A stretch of 64,000 nucleotides of DNA from Mytilinidion resinicola. Taxonomy: Eukaryota > Ascomycota > Dothideomycetes > Mytilinidiales > Mytilinidiaceae. The DNA lies in assembly GCF_010093595.1 (NCBI RefSeq), contig NW_022985439.1, forward strand, positions 572,441 through 636,440. The letters run 5' to 3'. Positions 1-11,146 of this stretch are shown piece after piece (the first letter of the stretch is position 1; each line of letters begins with the position of its first letter). Position numbers and translations under genes: made by a program. The notes beneath the pieces were generated by a model. It saw only the letters and a list, made by a program, of their open reading frames with translations, did no database searches and was not told where the DNA came from.

Positions 1-1190
1 AGAAACGAAAGGCGCGCCCAAAGAAGATGACCGAAATTGCAGGGCAGAGGCCATGATAGGCAAAGCTGCTGCATGTGGTGTTGTGGGTTCAACCCGCCAG
101 AGCAGGCAACGGCGGCATCCTTTGCAAATCTGCAAATTGCACGCTGCAAGCCATGCTGGAAATGTCAAGGTTTTTCCAATTTTCATTGGTCCAGTGCGCC
201 ATTCTTTGACCCGCACTGTCCTCTCTTCATACCGACCGCAGACTCCACATCTTACTCTGGAGGCGAGGGCGTGATGCTGCGGCTGCAAGCTCCTCGATGC
301 TTTGACCCTGCTGTGTGGCGCTCGCACCGGCACGTCGCGGAGCGCGCGGGATGGCGGTTGGCGGCGCGTGCGGGTGCACGTTTGATGATGCCAGAAATAA
401 CATCGGACTGAGGATCCTGACTCAGGTGACGAATTTAAGGCTTGTGTCTTGTGGAGCGCCAGTTCGTTGGGAAACGCCTCATGTTTGATGGGCTGTGATG
501 AACTGTGATGGCCTCGCATTGGGTAAAGGCCGTGGGATTCTCTCAATCGGGCATTCCGGGATGTAGTCGATGAAGCTGAAGCGTGAAAGGATGGGAGATG
601 GGATGGGAAGACGTTTGGTCAGGGCGGTATCAGAAGGCAATTTTAGCCGAAAATGCCAAGCCTTGCGAAGTAATGAGCAATCCAATACCACGACAGTAAG
701 ATACATATGTTGACGAGAGGATTTTATAACAACTCTAGTTCACGTTGTATAGACTTGTATATGTGATGTGGTTTCCTAGTAGTGCAGGGAAGCTGCTGGA
801 AATGCGGCCAGCCAGTGCACCAAGACTTCTGTCCAGACATCCTTGGGACACGCGGAAGATATCGTGTATTAGATGGTAGGGAGAGTCATCCGTCCATTTA
901 CTGTTGCTACTTTCCTTGTTAAAACCTATAAAGTCATCGATCATCCATGTTAACGTCTGTATGGAGGCTTGTTGGCTATTCATGCGCGTCATGCTGTTTC
1001 TAAGTCATTTGTCGTGAAAACAGCAGCGATGATGCTAGTGTAGAACGTGACGACAAGCTCACCCCGACGACAAGCACATCGTGATGATAAGCATACCCTA
1101 ACCATGCATGTGTGGGATGAAATAAATACCATGTCGAAGATCGAACCTCGTCTACAAAGCGAAGGGTTCCGACTCCTCCATCAACAAACT
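1..1190. other. No convincing gene
   Basis: Short open frames occur on both strands, but none shows a recognisable domain or a credible splice pattern. From about 1000 bp rightwards this is the 3' flank of the leftward SMP-30-like gene. Confidence 0.5.
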
Positions 1191-2259
1191 CTAAACTGTC
1201 TCCGTACCGGACTTCCACCTAAACTTCTTCAGGCCCTTCACGCCAACATGGATCTTGAACACGCATCCAGCCATCGTATCCGGGTTCTCGTCGCCTCCTG
1301 CTGATGTGATGACGAGGTCCTCGCCAACGAAAGCAGGGCACGTGACGTTAGGTGTTGGGCATGTAATTTCTACGGCGACTTTGCCTTCAGGAGATATCCT
1401 GAGCACCTTACCCGAGCCGTGGAAAGCACTCCACATGTAACCCTCTTCGTCGATGCAGTGACCGTCTGGTTCCGCATCCAGGTTCTCAGCCCATCTGAAA
1501 AAAACGCGGCGATTCGAGATGGCGCCGGTCTCCGCATCAAAATCGAAAATATAAATATTCCTTGTGGGCGAGTCGGTGAAGTACATGTGTTTGTCGTCAG
1601 CGCTCCAGGTAGTGCCATTTGGGATCGTGACGCCTTCGAGGATGCGGTGGAGGGACATGTCTGGGTCGAGGCGGAACAAAACACCTTACTTTGTTAGTAC
1701 GTTCTATGTCCTATTCTGCTATTGATGCTGTTGGTATAATAAGCAACAAAAAGGACGGTATGAACCTACCTTCATCAATAGGATCTTTGACCAGAGGGTC
1801 ATCCATGAACCCCACCCAGAACCTCCCTCGACTATCAATCGCCCCATCATTCGCCCGCATGCGCTTATCCTTACCATCCTTCAGCTCCTTCTCACTCCAT
1901 ACCTTCTTAATGTATTTGTACGACGCCGTCTCGCGATCAAAGATGCCATAGCCATGCTTTCCACCAAATATCAAATCCTTGTCATTGCCCTCGATATCGC
2001 CCGTCACCCCGATCGAGACATCTAGAGATGCCGCGACCTTATGCGATGCGGACCCTTTGGCGAGGTCGACGGTATGTAGTTCTTGTTTGATGATGTCGAC
2101 AAAGCGTAGCGTATTCGTCTTCTCTTCCCAGAAAGGCGCCTCGCCCAACCCACAGGAGAGCTTGAGCCAGGGCTGAACACAATATCAACCGCATGCAGTT
2201 TGAGGATCCTCGGAAGTTAAACTCACCTCTATAATCGTGTACTTCCTGATCTCACCCAT
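1191..2259 (-). CDS. SMP-30/gluconolactonase/LRE-like protein (regucalcin family)
   Basis: The family forms six-bladed beta-propeller, metal-dependent lactonases that hydrolyse sugar lactones; the substrate here is unknown. Exons (minus strand) are 2227-2259, 1770-2172 and 1191-1684, giving about 309 residues, a normal family length. The protein starts MGEIRKYTIIEPW. The family signature CGLGEAPFW follows and carries the expected metal-binding Glu; later come GRFWVGFMDDP and NGTTWSADDKHMYFTDS, which match the propeller's conserved Asn/Asp ligand regions. Intron 1 (2173-2226) starts GTGAGT and ends CAG. Intron 2 (1685-1769) starts GTAGGT, has a TACTAAC branch site and ends AAG. The frame stays open upstream of the ATG but has no family similarity, so the ATG at 2259 is preferred. 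No signal peptide is seen, so it is probably cytosolic. Family assignment is firm; substrate is not. Confidence 0.88.
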
Positions 2260-3357
2260 TGCGTCGACAGGTGCTCTAGAAGAATGCGGTCGCAGCTTCG
2301 TCGTCGAAAAGACTTCTGCCCCTCTAGACCTTCCGCGTCGTCGGTCCATAGCTTCCGACACCGCGTGCCCCATTTTGGACACCAGATGCCGGTTATCGGC
2401 CTGAGAAATCATTTCCCGCGGGGCCTCAAAGACTGTCGTAAGCGGTACGTATTTGCGCAACAAATAGCGTAGAGGAAACTCCACAGCCTGGCATTTTGTG
2501 CTTATCGTCGTTCCAGGTGGTCGAAATGGTGGGTCCAGGGCTGATTGGGTGATTGTACAAACCAAAGCAGGAGAGGAGCGGTGCTGGGGAATCGGGATTG
2601 CGATCCGCGAACCTGGGGGCCGACAGAAGGCTGTAACGGGTGTTCCGATTGTGGCCTTAGGCATTAAGTATACCCCAACTTTTTGATATCACGCTCACCG
2701 ATACTTCGCATTCTTTACGAATTATCGAAACTGACACTTCCAGATACCATGTCACCGATCATCTCACTGAGTCATTCTTTCGCAGAAAGCAGCCGTATCA
2801 TCGTACCACCATAACTCATTGCCGCCGTGATACTCGAACCACAGCCACATGCTCCCGCACTTCGCGCCCTTTGCGTGCTCAGATTGCAAGGCCGTGGCAC
2901 TGGAAAGTATTGGGATGCATGCTTGTCATGGGCCCTAGTAGAATGAACCATGGTTGCATGTCTGTCACTTGCATGGACCATGTGCGACATCAAATTCGGT
3001 GACACAACGACCAGATCTAGGAACCACGCTTCAGGGTTGTGGAAGCGTGGCAGCAAGGTATATACACGTGTGAAGTCTTGAGTGGGAAGCCATGAGCGGC
3101 ATAGAAAGATCCCGAGATTGGCGAGGTCACATGTGAAAGGTGCCTATGACAACTCTTCCAAGGTGAAAGCATTGGGTTGGCCATAATCACTTCGCAGCTC
3201 TCTCGACAGCCACTTCTATTATATCATGAATCGCCTGAAATTTTTCTCATTTGCATTCTTCAGTAATTTAAAGCCTATCTGAATATCTGATACCATGACA
3301 AAGCGGCTCAGACAGCGGAAACCACTACACTCATACCTTTCTCCAGACGCTGTACTA
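2260..3357. other. Intergenic, no gene seen
   Basis: This lies between the start of the SMP-30-like gene and the 3' end of the leftward membrane-protein gene. Only frames without recognisable features are present. The first few hundred bases should hold the SMP-30 promoter. Confidence 0.45.
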
Positions 3358-4501
3358 TCACGGCACATAAGGACTTCCTTTCCCAGTAGCCCATCTCAAC
3401 ACCACCAACGGAACAACCAGCGTAACAAAGGAACTAACCTCGAAAACGACAAGCCAAGCGCCAAACCTCGCCGACTCGAACAACCATCTTGGCACCGATT
3501 CCTTGACTCTATAATCCAGTCTCGCATCGTACTCTTCTGATGTATTCCATTTATCCACCCAAGCCTTCCCTTTAGAACTCTTCGGCCTACCCAACAGCGG
3601 CGACACTTCTGACGCATCTTCTAGATCCAACCGACCATTCCCTTCGATATACGGCACCTGAGGCTCCGTCAACCTGTCAAGACGAAACCAGCGCTCCATA
3701 ATGTTAAGACTAGTCAGAGGCGGTTTGCCACCCCAGTACGCGATCAAATTTGGCCAACCAGACATGAGCAGGATCGGCCATGTGAGTGGTTGTCTGCCGC
3801 CTGTGGACCACTGAATGACGAGGCCCATGCCGGGATCTAACGAATCTTGTAAGCAGCTGTGACAACACCGGTATAAGTGGGGTTTGGGTATGCTCGTACC
3901 ATACGTCCAGTATCCCATATACGTGCAAAATCCATCTACTATAATATCAAAGCTGTAGTTCAGCGGCAGCGACAACACGAGCACCGCTTGCAGCAGCGTC
4001 AATCGCTTAAAGTAGCGCTGCAGGATAGGCGCAAGCTGCATGAGCATGGCAGAGTGCGCCGTCCAGTAGACGGCGTACGAGAAGGGGACGAAGACTGGAT
4101 CGTTGGGAGCCTTTAGGGGTAGCCACTCCAGGAGATGATGTCTCATGAAACGGGGGCTGTAGATGAGATGTTGGCCCTACATCATATTAGCACAAGGCAA
4201 AAGAGAGGGAAATAAAATGAGCACATACTCAGTCTCCAATCGTTTCCATCCAATAGCAGATCAGAGAAGTGGAAAGGAACAGGAAGCCATAGGTCAGGCG
4301 GCGGTTGCGAATGCTGTTGGCAATCGAAAAGCTGATGATAAGACTGCCTCCGATAATATTGACGAGCTCGAAAAGGCGATACGCAGGAGGGTTCTGGATG
4401 GAGGGAGGCGTGGGTACGCCGGCCCAACGATCGTTTATGGCTGGTATGAGTGGTAAGTACGGTCGAGGAAGCAGAGCCATGATCTTACTATAAGCATCCA
4501 T
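3358..4501 (-). CDS. Multi-pass membrane protein, possibly AveC-like; in-frame TGA at exon 1 edge
   Basis: Exons (minus strand) are 4229-4501 and 3358-4176. Intron 4177-4228 starts GTATGT, has a GCTAAT branch site and ends TAG. Joined, they encode about 363 residues with five or more hydrophobic segments: one near residues 65-90, two after the splice, and one close to the C-terminus. The segment with FDIIVDGFCTYMGYWTYG resembles the late helix of AveC-like spirocyclase proteins in spacing of Asp, Gly and Tyr; this is pattern recognition from memory, not a search. The oddity is that the last exon 1 codon, just before the GTATGT donor, is TGA in frame. TGG would restore a continuous protein (GD-W-GQ). 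The locus may therefore be a recent pseudogene, carry a local sequence error, or need RNA-level correction. Function unknown. Confidence 0.55.
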
Positions 4502-5080
4502 CTAGCCAGTATTGGAGCACGATTAAGGTAAAATTGGTGTCAATGCAGGTTACAGGAACTCCAGGGTCGAATGGCGTAGACGCTACGGAGACGGGGAGGC
4601 TGATATAAGTATACCCCACACTCTTCTCCGAATTTCGCGCAGACTAGTTCGAGTCGAAGGTATGTCAGATACACCGTAGAACACCTTAGTTTTCTAACTG
4701 TCTGCATAGTAGTCTGTATACAATCTTGTGGAAAGTCAGTTATTGAATTTAGCTGCACGTGACGACAAGTCATTTTTACACACTCATCATCTCGATCCCC
4801 GCTTCGATTACCCCACGCACCCTCCAGACTGATTAGACTTCTTAGACGACTTCTAAGTCACTGCCTAGTCTTCAGTAGGTGGGCTTCAGGTTGTCTGGCC
4901 TCCGTAGTCTTGGTAAGATGCCCCTCGATATGTTGGTGAATTATGCCCGCTGATGAAGCTTCTCATAGACAGACGACCTCCACTCTCGCAGTACTCAATC
5001 AACTCCTCGGTCGTTCCCCGTATTCAGGTATCAGCATCCCACAAGCACGCTTGCAGATATTATAGGAAGTCTCGTCTGGG
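4502..5080. other. Intergenic, no gene seen
   Basis: This is the 5' flank of the membrane-protein gene and the 3' flank of the bZIP gene. No coding frame with recognisable features and no clear repeat are seen. Confidence 0.45.
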
Positions 5081-7000
5081 CTACAAAGAATCTATCAGAA
5101 TGCTGTGCCAGCCCGAGGTATCTCTAGCTTCAAACTCACCACTACTAGTACGCATGAACGGGTATTTGACTGCCATAGCCGGACTCAACTTCCACTTATC
5201 AGTATTCGAAATACAATACTTTGCCGTGAATTGCGCTTGCAGCTCCCGAACAAGCCCAGCGTCAAGATGTCTAGATCCTGCGCTCGTAGCAGCACTAGTA
5301 TCAAGTCTCTTGCTGGTAATATCAATTTCAGCATCCATCTCCTCCTTGATCTGCGCTATTGCTGCTGCTGGCTGCATAGAAAGCTCTTCCGGAGTAAAGT
5401 TCGTGCGGATAGACATGTTCGTGTCTACTGCAAATTCCAGGCTCCGGTGCTTATCATCACCTTCGTACGACACCTGGCGATCGTGAAAATCGGCGGTAAC
5501 GATCTTCTTTCGTGTCTCGAGAAACAGTGCACGCATGAATACCGCAACGCCTAAATGAGGTAGTTCGATGACCACGTTTTCCAAGATATCTTGCAACACG
5601 TCCCCGGCGTCGATGGTATCCTTCCGAAAAAGCACCTGGTCACGTAACTCAGGCCATGGTATGAAATCAAGCCAAGGAGAGTAGCGAGTCGTGCATATGA
5701 CGATGGATTGGAGGTCGGTAGGGCGGAACGGTCGGCGGATTGCTTCGCGGTTTGCAGAGGTGGGCTCGAGGCGCCACCGGACAATAGATTCGTGGAGTCT
5801 TCCTTGACCCTAGGATATACGTGAGTAAAAGGAGTATAACTTGTGATGCAGGAGTCCCTACAATACATTGTGCGTATTCCTCTAATTGGGTCCAGGAGAA
5901 GAGAACGCGTACGGCTGCTGCTAGCAAACTTTTCCAGAGAGCTTCTGTTAGTTGCTGCATCTGGGAGATGTAGATGGATAGCACCTGCTCGAAGTTCTCC
6001 ATGACAGATGAAGACTTGGAGGAGATACTAAGGCCAGGGCTACATGCCAGGTCCGAGGGTTGAGGCTCGGTGTGTGGTTCAGCCGGTTGATTGGTGTAAG
6101 ATTGGAAGAAAGGGGCCTCATCATGTAGTAGATTTTGTTGGGGAGATGGATTTGATTGCAGAAGTATCTCGTGAGCCATCATCTCGTGGAAAGAAAGTTG
6201 GCTTTCAGTATTGTAAGACATCTCTGGTATATGCGTTTCAATGCAATGAAGACTAGGGTCAATTGGCTGGCTAAGGTCGCCGACGGGTTTTGGAACCAGG
6301 TCATCCGCGGCACTAAAGCTGAGAGCATCAAGGCATTGGCGAGAGTGGTGAGAAGCTTTGGTTAGGGTAGGGACGGTTGCGCTTGAGGTTATAACAGGAA
6401 ATGTGCCTGAACCTTGTCCCGTTATGTTGTCCCGGACTATGCTTTCGTAAAACTCCTGGCGAGAACCACCAAAGTGCGCCGATGAGGCTTGAAACTCCTG
6501 TTTTCGCAGCCCAGAGGGTGTGATCTCTAGATAAGCAGTAGATTCTGCAGTTTCTGAAGCCTCTCTATCATCTGCCTGGAAGTTGAGTTTCTCATATATA
6601 GCATCACCTGCATAATGCGCTTCATCAGCTTAGCCCTCGAATCCCACAACACAACACAACACAACTTACCGGCACCATCCGCCGCATGCGTGCTCAAACT
6701 GATCATACTCTTTCTCATCCTCAGTAAACTCTGCTTGAGTTTCGCATTCTCATCCAGGACCTCCAAAAACGTCTTGGTAAGCTTCGGGTTCTTCTCCATA
6801 AAGCTCGCATCATCCTCGCCTGCATCTTCCTCATCAACAGCAGACCTTATCCGATCGACAAAGGACTCGAGCTCCCGTATGCGCGCAATCTGTTTCTCAC
6901 GAGCGTGCTGCTGCGCGATGCGGTTCTGAACCCTCTTGCGCTCGACCTTGGATTCCGCGGCTCCTGTGGGCGGTTGTGAGGTCTTCCGACGGGTAGTCAT
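5081..7000 (-). CDS. bZIP transcription factor with C-terminal DUF3425 domain
   Basis: Exons (minus strand) are 6670-7000, 5862-6607 and 5081-5809, giving 601 residues. Residues about 17-38 form the basic region (KVERKRVQNRIAQQHAREKQ), with the fungal NRxAQ core. A leucine-zipper-like heptad follows, and a second Leu-rich helix (FLEVLDENAKLKQSLLRMRK) lies near residues 80-105. The C-terminal third carries the DUF3425 hallmark SPWLDFIPWPELRD. This architecture is common in Pezizomycotina nuclear regulators of stress and secondary metabolism, but the targets here are unknown. Intron 1 (6608-6669) starts GTAAGT and contains a pentanucleotide repeat. Intron 2 (5810-5861) starts GTAGGG and ends CTAG. 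The distal end could hide one more intron (a GTGAGT near 5145), so the last about 20 residues are uncertain. Confidence 0.85.
6635..6668. repeat. Pentanucleotide (CACAA)n microsatellite inside bZIP intron 1
   Basis: Several near-perfect copies of CACAA (GTTGT on the coding strand) begin just inside the intron's 5' splice site. Copy number could vary between strains without touching the protein. Confidence 0.6.
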
Positions 7001-8485
7001 GGCTGATGAGCGATGTTGTGTAAGTAGAATTTGGTTTATTATAGCTGCAAGTGAGTTGATTTGAGGTGTAAGTGTAGAGTGTACGTCGCCCTAGACCGCA
7101 CGAAGCTGCTAGGTTCTCCAGCTTTTCCGGCAGTTCGGAATTGCCGGCGTTGGGCCAGAAGGTGGGGTACACTTCAAAATCCGGGGTACATGCATTTTGA
7201 TATGGCGACTACGCATTGGTAGCTTCTATACGCCTATAAGATGTGGGATTGGCTAGCTACGGTGGTAGTTAAGAGTTTTGAAGTTGGAATGTCAGGGTTT
7301 CAGTTCGATGTCGCTCGAGATGATCCTTCGGAAAGATATATATATATATATATATATAGGAGAACAAATGCTTGCTGATTAGTGATGAGACGTATAGGGT
7401 TCGGCCTTGAATGCTGCCAGATATTGAGTAGAAGTACTAAATTCGGGCCGCTCTATGAGAGATATGGTTGAGTGAATATTCAAGATCACGCGAGTTTCAC
7501 GTGACAGAAGTACCATCCATCAGCGACTTGCCACGCGGGGCATGGAAAAGGTGGCACACTAATTCTAGAACAAGCTGTCTCGTGTGTACACCTGTCTGCC
7601 ACTGTTTGGGTTGCTTAACGTATTCTCAGAAATCTAAAGAAGATAGATGCTCTTCACCTTGGGCTATGTGGAAATTTATTGAAGTTGATGAGTGTGCCAC
7701 CTTTTTCATGCCTAGCGTGTTTACAAAACACATAGCTGGATGTGTCTCTCCACCCTCGGTAAAAATTTGGGCCAGAAAATATAAAGTGGAGGACAGCTGG
7801 TGGAGGATACAAAGGATTACAGGTGGTCAAATAGCAATAAGATTCGCCCCTAGCAGTAACGTGCCGACATCGGGATCTATCTGCCTCTTTTCCGCTCACC
7901 GCTCGACGACCCTACGGTTTGCAATCTATTCTTGTCATTTGAATGCCGCATGCTGTCGAGAGCTCGAATTCTCGACCTCGCTATCATCGGCCCAGATGCG
8001 GGATGGCAGCAACACAGCCCATCCGCAGCTCGGTACACCGATGCGGCTGATTGGACATGACTTCGTATTTCCGCAACCCGGCCAGTTTCGACATGTAGCC
8101 CTGCTAGAAAGCGCGGAGTGGAGAGTTCGGGGCCTACTTGGCAATCTGGGGCTGAGAGCCTCACCGGCCCCTGATTCGGCCAGTTCACACCACAACACCA
8201 TGACGCGAGCCATTCACACATCGTGCAATCCGCCACTCGCCTCGTATCTTCCTGACAGCGGCCTCAATTGGCTCGTTTGCTGCAAAAGCGAAGTTTCATC
8301 ACAAGAGCGCAGAGGTGCCTTGTCCAGAACCTCCACAGCCAAGCTCGCGCACCTCGTCGATATACAGCTGAAGCCTGAATTTCTTGGCCGAGGAGAGCCT
8401 AACGGCTGCTCTGTATTTATCATGCCGTCTTCTTGCCCCCATCTGCCGCGCAATTATACCAGCTTCTGCACCACTGTTGTCCATC
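7001..8485. other. Intergenic with microsatellite and a repeat fragment
   Basis: The region holds the bZIP promoter and the 5' flank of the VWA gene. It includes an (AT)n tract at about 7336-7358. At about 7585-7640 lies one degraded unit of the repeat expanded at 57.0-57.6 kb (core CTGCCACTGTTTGGGTTGCT). A 370-codon open frame crosses 7468-8580 on the plus strand but looks non-coding. Confidence 0.5.
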
Positions 8486-10546
8486 ATGAAGCTCAACTGT
8501 GTTGCCGGCCTGTTGCTGGCAGCTATTGTCTCCGCATCACCTTTCGTTTCCCGCGGTCAGCCTACCTGCAAAAACCTTAAGGCTGATGCTAACAATGGAG
8601 GCCGCAAGATTGGCATTGTCATTGATTCGTCCGGTTAGAATCCCTTCGATATGTGGACAGACTCATCAAGCTGATTCAATCTTGAAGGTTCTATGTATGA
8701 TACGGATCCTTACAATCTTCGTATTCTCGCGGGACAGCAGATCAACGACTGGCTTGTCACCTCCAAAGAGGCCAGTGGTAGCAGGAAGGAGGATTTAGTC
8801 ACAGTGGTGGATTTTGACGATGTCGCAACTCTTCTGTATCCGCTGGGAGACCCGTCAGGCGCGGGCGATACCTTCAAGCTGATCGATTCCATGGGAGGTA
8901 CATTTATTGCTGCCGGCGTCGATATGGCGACAACCGAGCTCACTAAAGGCGGCCACGATCCCACGTCAAATCGATCCGGAATCGTCGTTCTGACTGACGG
9001 ATCAGACTCCGATACTGCCACGCTGATCGACTCCATCAACAAATGTGGGCAACTCGGAATTCGTGTTTCTTTCGGGTTCCTGGCCTACGATGCATCGTAT
9101 CAAGACCCAGAGGTACTAACGGCCATCTTGGGAACCGGCGGGATGTATGCGACCATTGATGGCGCAACGGCGCAGAACTCTTTCGTAAACTTGATGATCG
9201 TTCATGGTCTGACCGGTAAGGACAACCCTTCACCAAGCAGTGCCACTACCCTTGTCAATGGCCTCTCTATTGCATCCGTCATGGATAGCTCTGGGTCAAA
9301 TACCTTGACATATACGGCAGAAGCGAAGGAGAAGCTCACGTTCTCGATCACGAGCGTAAATGCCGGAGATCTCACCGCCACGGCTAATGATGCCAACGGG
9401 AAGACACTTGGCACGACGACCATATCTTCATACGGCTACTCCGAAGACCTAGTTGTAACTGCGGTATCAGACGGGGACTTACAGCTCAAGATTTCGGGAG
9501 ACTCGGGCCAAAAAGGCGCACTGTTCATCGTCGGCGTCAACTCCTCCATTTCCATTCAGAATTGCACTCTAGCTTCTGGGCGCTCGTCCGGTCTTAGTAA
9601 AGGTGCAAAGGCCGGAATTGGCGTTGCAGTACCGTTGATCGTGGGTCTTCTCGCTGCTGGGTCATTCTTTTTGTGGAAGTACTGGAAGAGTATTCCTGGT
9701 ATCGGGGGCTCGGGGGCAGCCTACACATCAAACCCCCCGCCTATGGGGGATCCGTCTCCTCACAAGCAGCCCATGGTTCAAACGGACCCCTATCATCCGA
9801 ACCATGCTGACTCGAATAACATCCCTCCTCAAGCCGATCCACATTCCCCGCCAAATCAAACGGACCCCTATCATCTGAACGATGCCGACCCGAACAACAC
9901 CCCTCCTCAAGCTGATACAAATGCCCCCCCAAATCAAACGGACCCCCCTCCAAACCAGAATGGCACCGACCCCTCCAATCAACCTACCAACAACCCCTCA
10001 CACCACCCCCACAAACCCCCTCGTTTCCGTCTCTTTAGTCGCCGACGAAGGAACAGCAACGAGCAGCAGCAGCAACCTCAATCCGGCCAGCTCCAGTTCA
10101 ACCACACCACCAGTCCCGTGGCTTCGCCGCCGCCAGCACACGTATATCCAGCGCAAGGGCAGCAGTATCAGCAGCAGCAAACCGCCCAGCACTACGAACA
10201 GCAACAAGCACAGTTCCAGCCACAAGTCCAATTAGAGCAACAGCAGTATTTCCAACACGGCGATGTGCCGCAGCCGTATTCCCCTGTTGGCTCGCCACCA
10301 CCACCGCAGCAGCAGCAGCAGCACCTGTATTCTCCAATAGGCTCGCTACCCACCCCGCAGCAGCCGTATGCGTCCCCGGTGCAGGGCTATGCAACACCTA
10401 TTCCCGTTCCTGCTCCAGCATCTCCTCAGCCTCAGCAACAGCAACGGTATAATGTCAGCCCCGTGCTATCGCAGGCTGAGCTAGCGAGCCCAGCCCCGGT
10501 TCGTCCTGAGGTCCATCGAAGGCCGGTTGGTGGGGAGGGGCAGTAG
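8486..10546 (+). CDS. Secreted/membrane VWA-domain protein with Pro/Gln-rich cytoplasmic tail
   Basis: Exons are 8486-8633 and 8688-10546, giving 668 residues. Intron 8634-8687 starts GTTAGA and ends AAG. An N-terminal signal peptide (MKLNCVAGLLLAAIVSAS) precedes a von Willebrand A domain at about residues 40-225. The metal-dependent adhesion motif is complete in outline: DSSGS directly at the splice junction, a Thr within GGTFIAAGVDMAT, and VVLTDGSD. A second extracellular, possibly beta-sandwich, region follows. A membrane span lies near residues 358-381, then a basic anchor (KYWK). The about 280-residue tail contains three imperfect QTDPYHxNxADxNN-type repeats, an RRRRR patch and long Gln/Pro runs. 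By architecture it is a type I surface receptor or adhesion protein; the ligand is unknown. Intron removal is required to join the MIDAS motif, which supports the model. Confidence 0.82.
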
Positions 10547-10579
10547 TGGCGAGAAGATACGTGTAGAAGTTTAAAGGGA

Positions 10580-10819
10580 CAATGCCTCGTCATAGAAATC
10601 CGTACACCTGCCTGCCACTGTCTATGGGGCTTCAACATACTAATAGAAGCGGATACGCTTCCAATCTGCGTACACTCTGTTGACGCTGTCTGGGATAGCC
10701 TCATGAGTTTACTAGTTGTCCAAAACGCCTGACTTCTCTCTTATTCGGTATGTGGAAAATACTATGAAGCTCTTCATGCAGCGGTAAACGAGTGTATAGA
10801 TTTCTGTGACGAGGCATTG
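10580..10819. mobile_element. MITE copy A (full length)
   Basis: The 240-bp element has terminal inverted repeats: CAATGCCTCGTCATAGAAAT at the left and its near-complement at the right. It starts 34 bp after the VWA stop codon. The flanks are GA on both sides, so the usual TA flank is absent. No coding capacity is seen, so it is non-autonomous; Tc1/mariner-like ends are inferred from the TA flanks of other copies. Confidence 0.75.
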
Positions 10820-11146
10820 GAGCATGATGATTGATTTTGCAAGAGCTTTTAGAACGCGATATGATGCCGTTTGTAGTTCGCAGTCTTTACCTGTCCTCTG
10901 TTTGGTTTGGAGATAGCTCTTTGAGAATGATTGGGTAACACCTGAACTAGAAGGGTCGTTACGGGATAAACAAGTGGGGCAGACATAGGAGATTTGTTGG
11001 TAATCTTATTTCGTTTCTTAGACCAACCGTTGAAAACGATGAGATACCCATCAAGGATGATCTCCCACGCTAGCAAATGATTGCATACCGATACAAAAAT
11101 CACAGCAGACCAACCTCAGCATACAATAAAGCTCTATGCCGCGACT
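10820..11146. other. 3' intergenic between convergent genes
   Basis: This 327-bp stretch between the MITE and the Sac1 stop has no gene. It presumably holds the 3' untranslated regions of the VWA and Sac1 genes. Confidence 0.5.

Noticed and set aside
2260..2664. Upstream extension of the SMP-30 first exon in the same frame
   Set aside because: The extra residues have no family similarity, and the ATG at 2259 gives the standard N-terminus.
7468..8580. 370-codon open frame on the plus strand upstream of the VWA gene
   Set aside because: It overlaps the VWA start in another frame, includes a repeat fragment, and shows no domain or protein-like composition.
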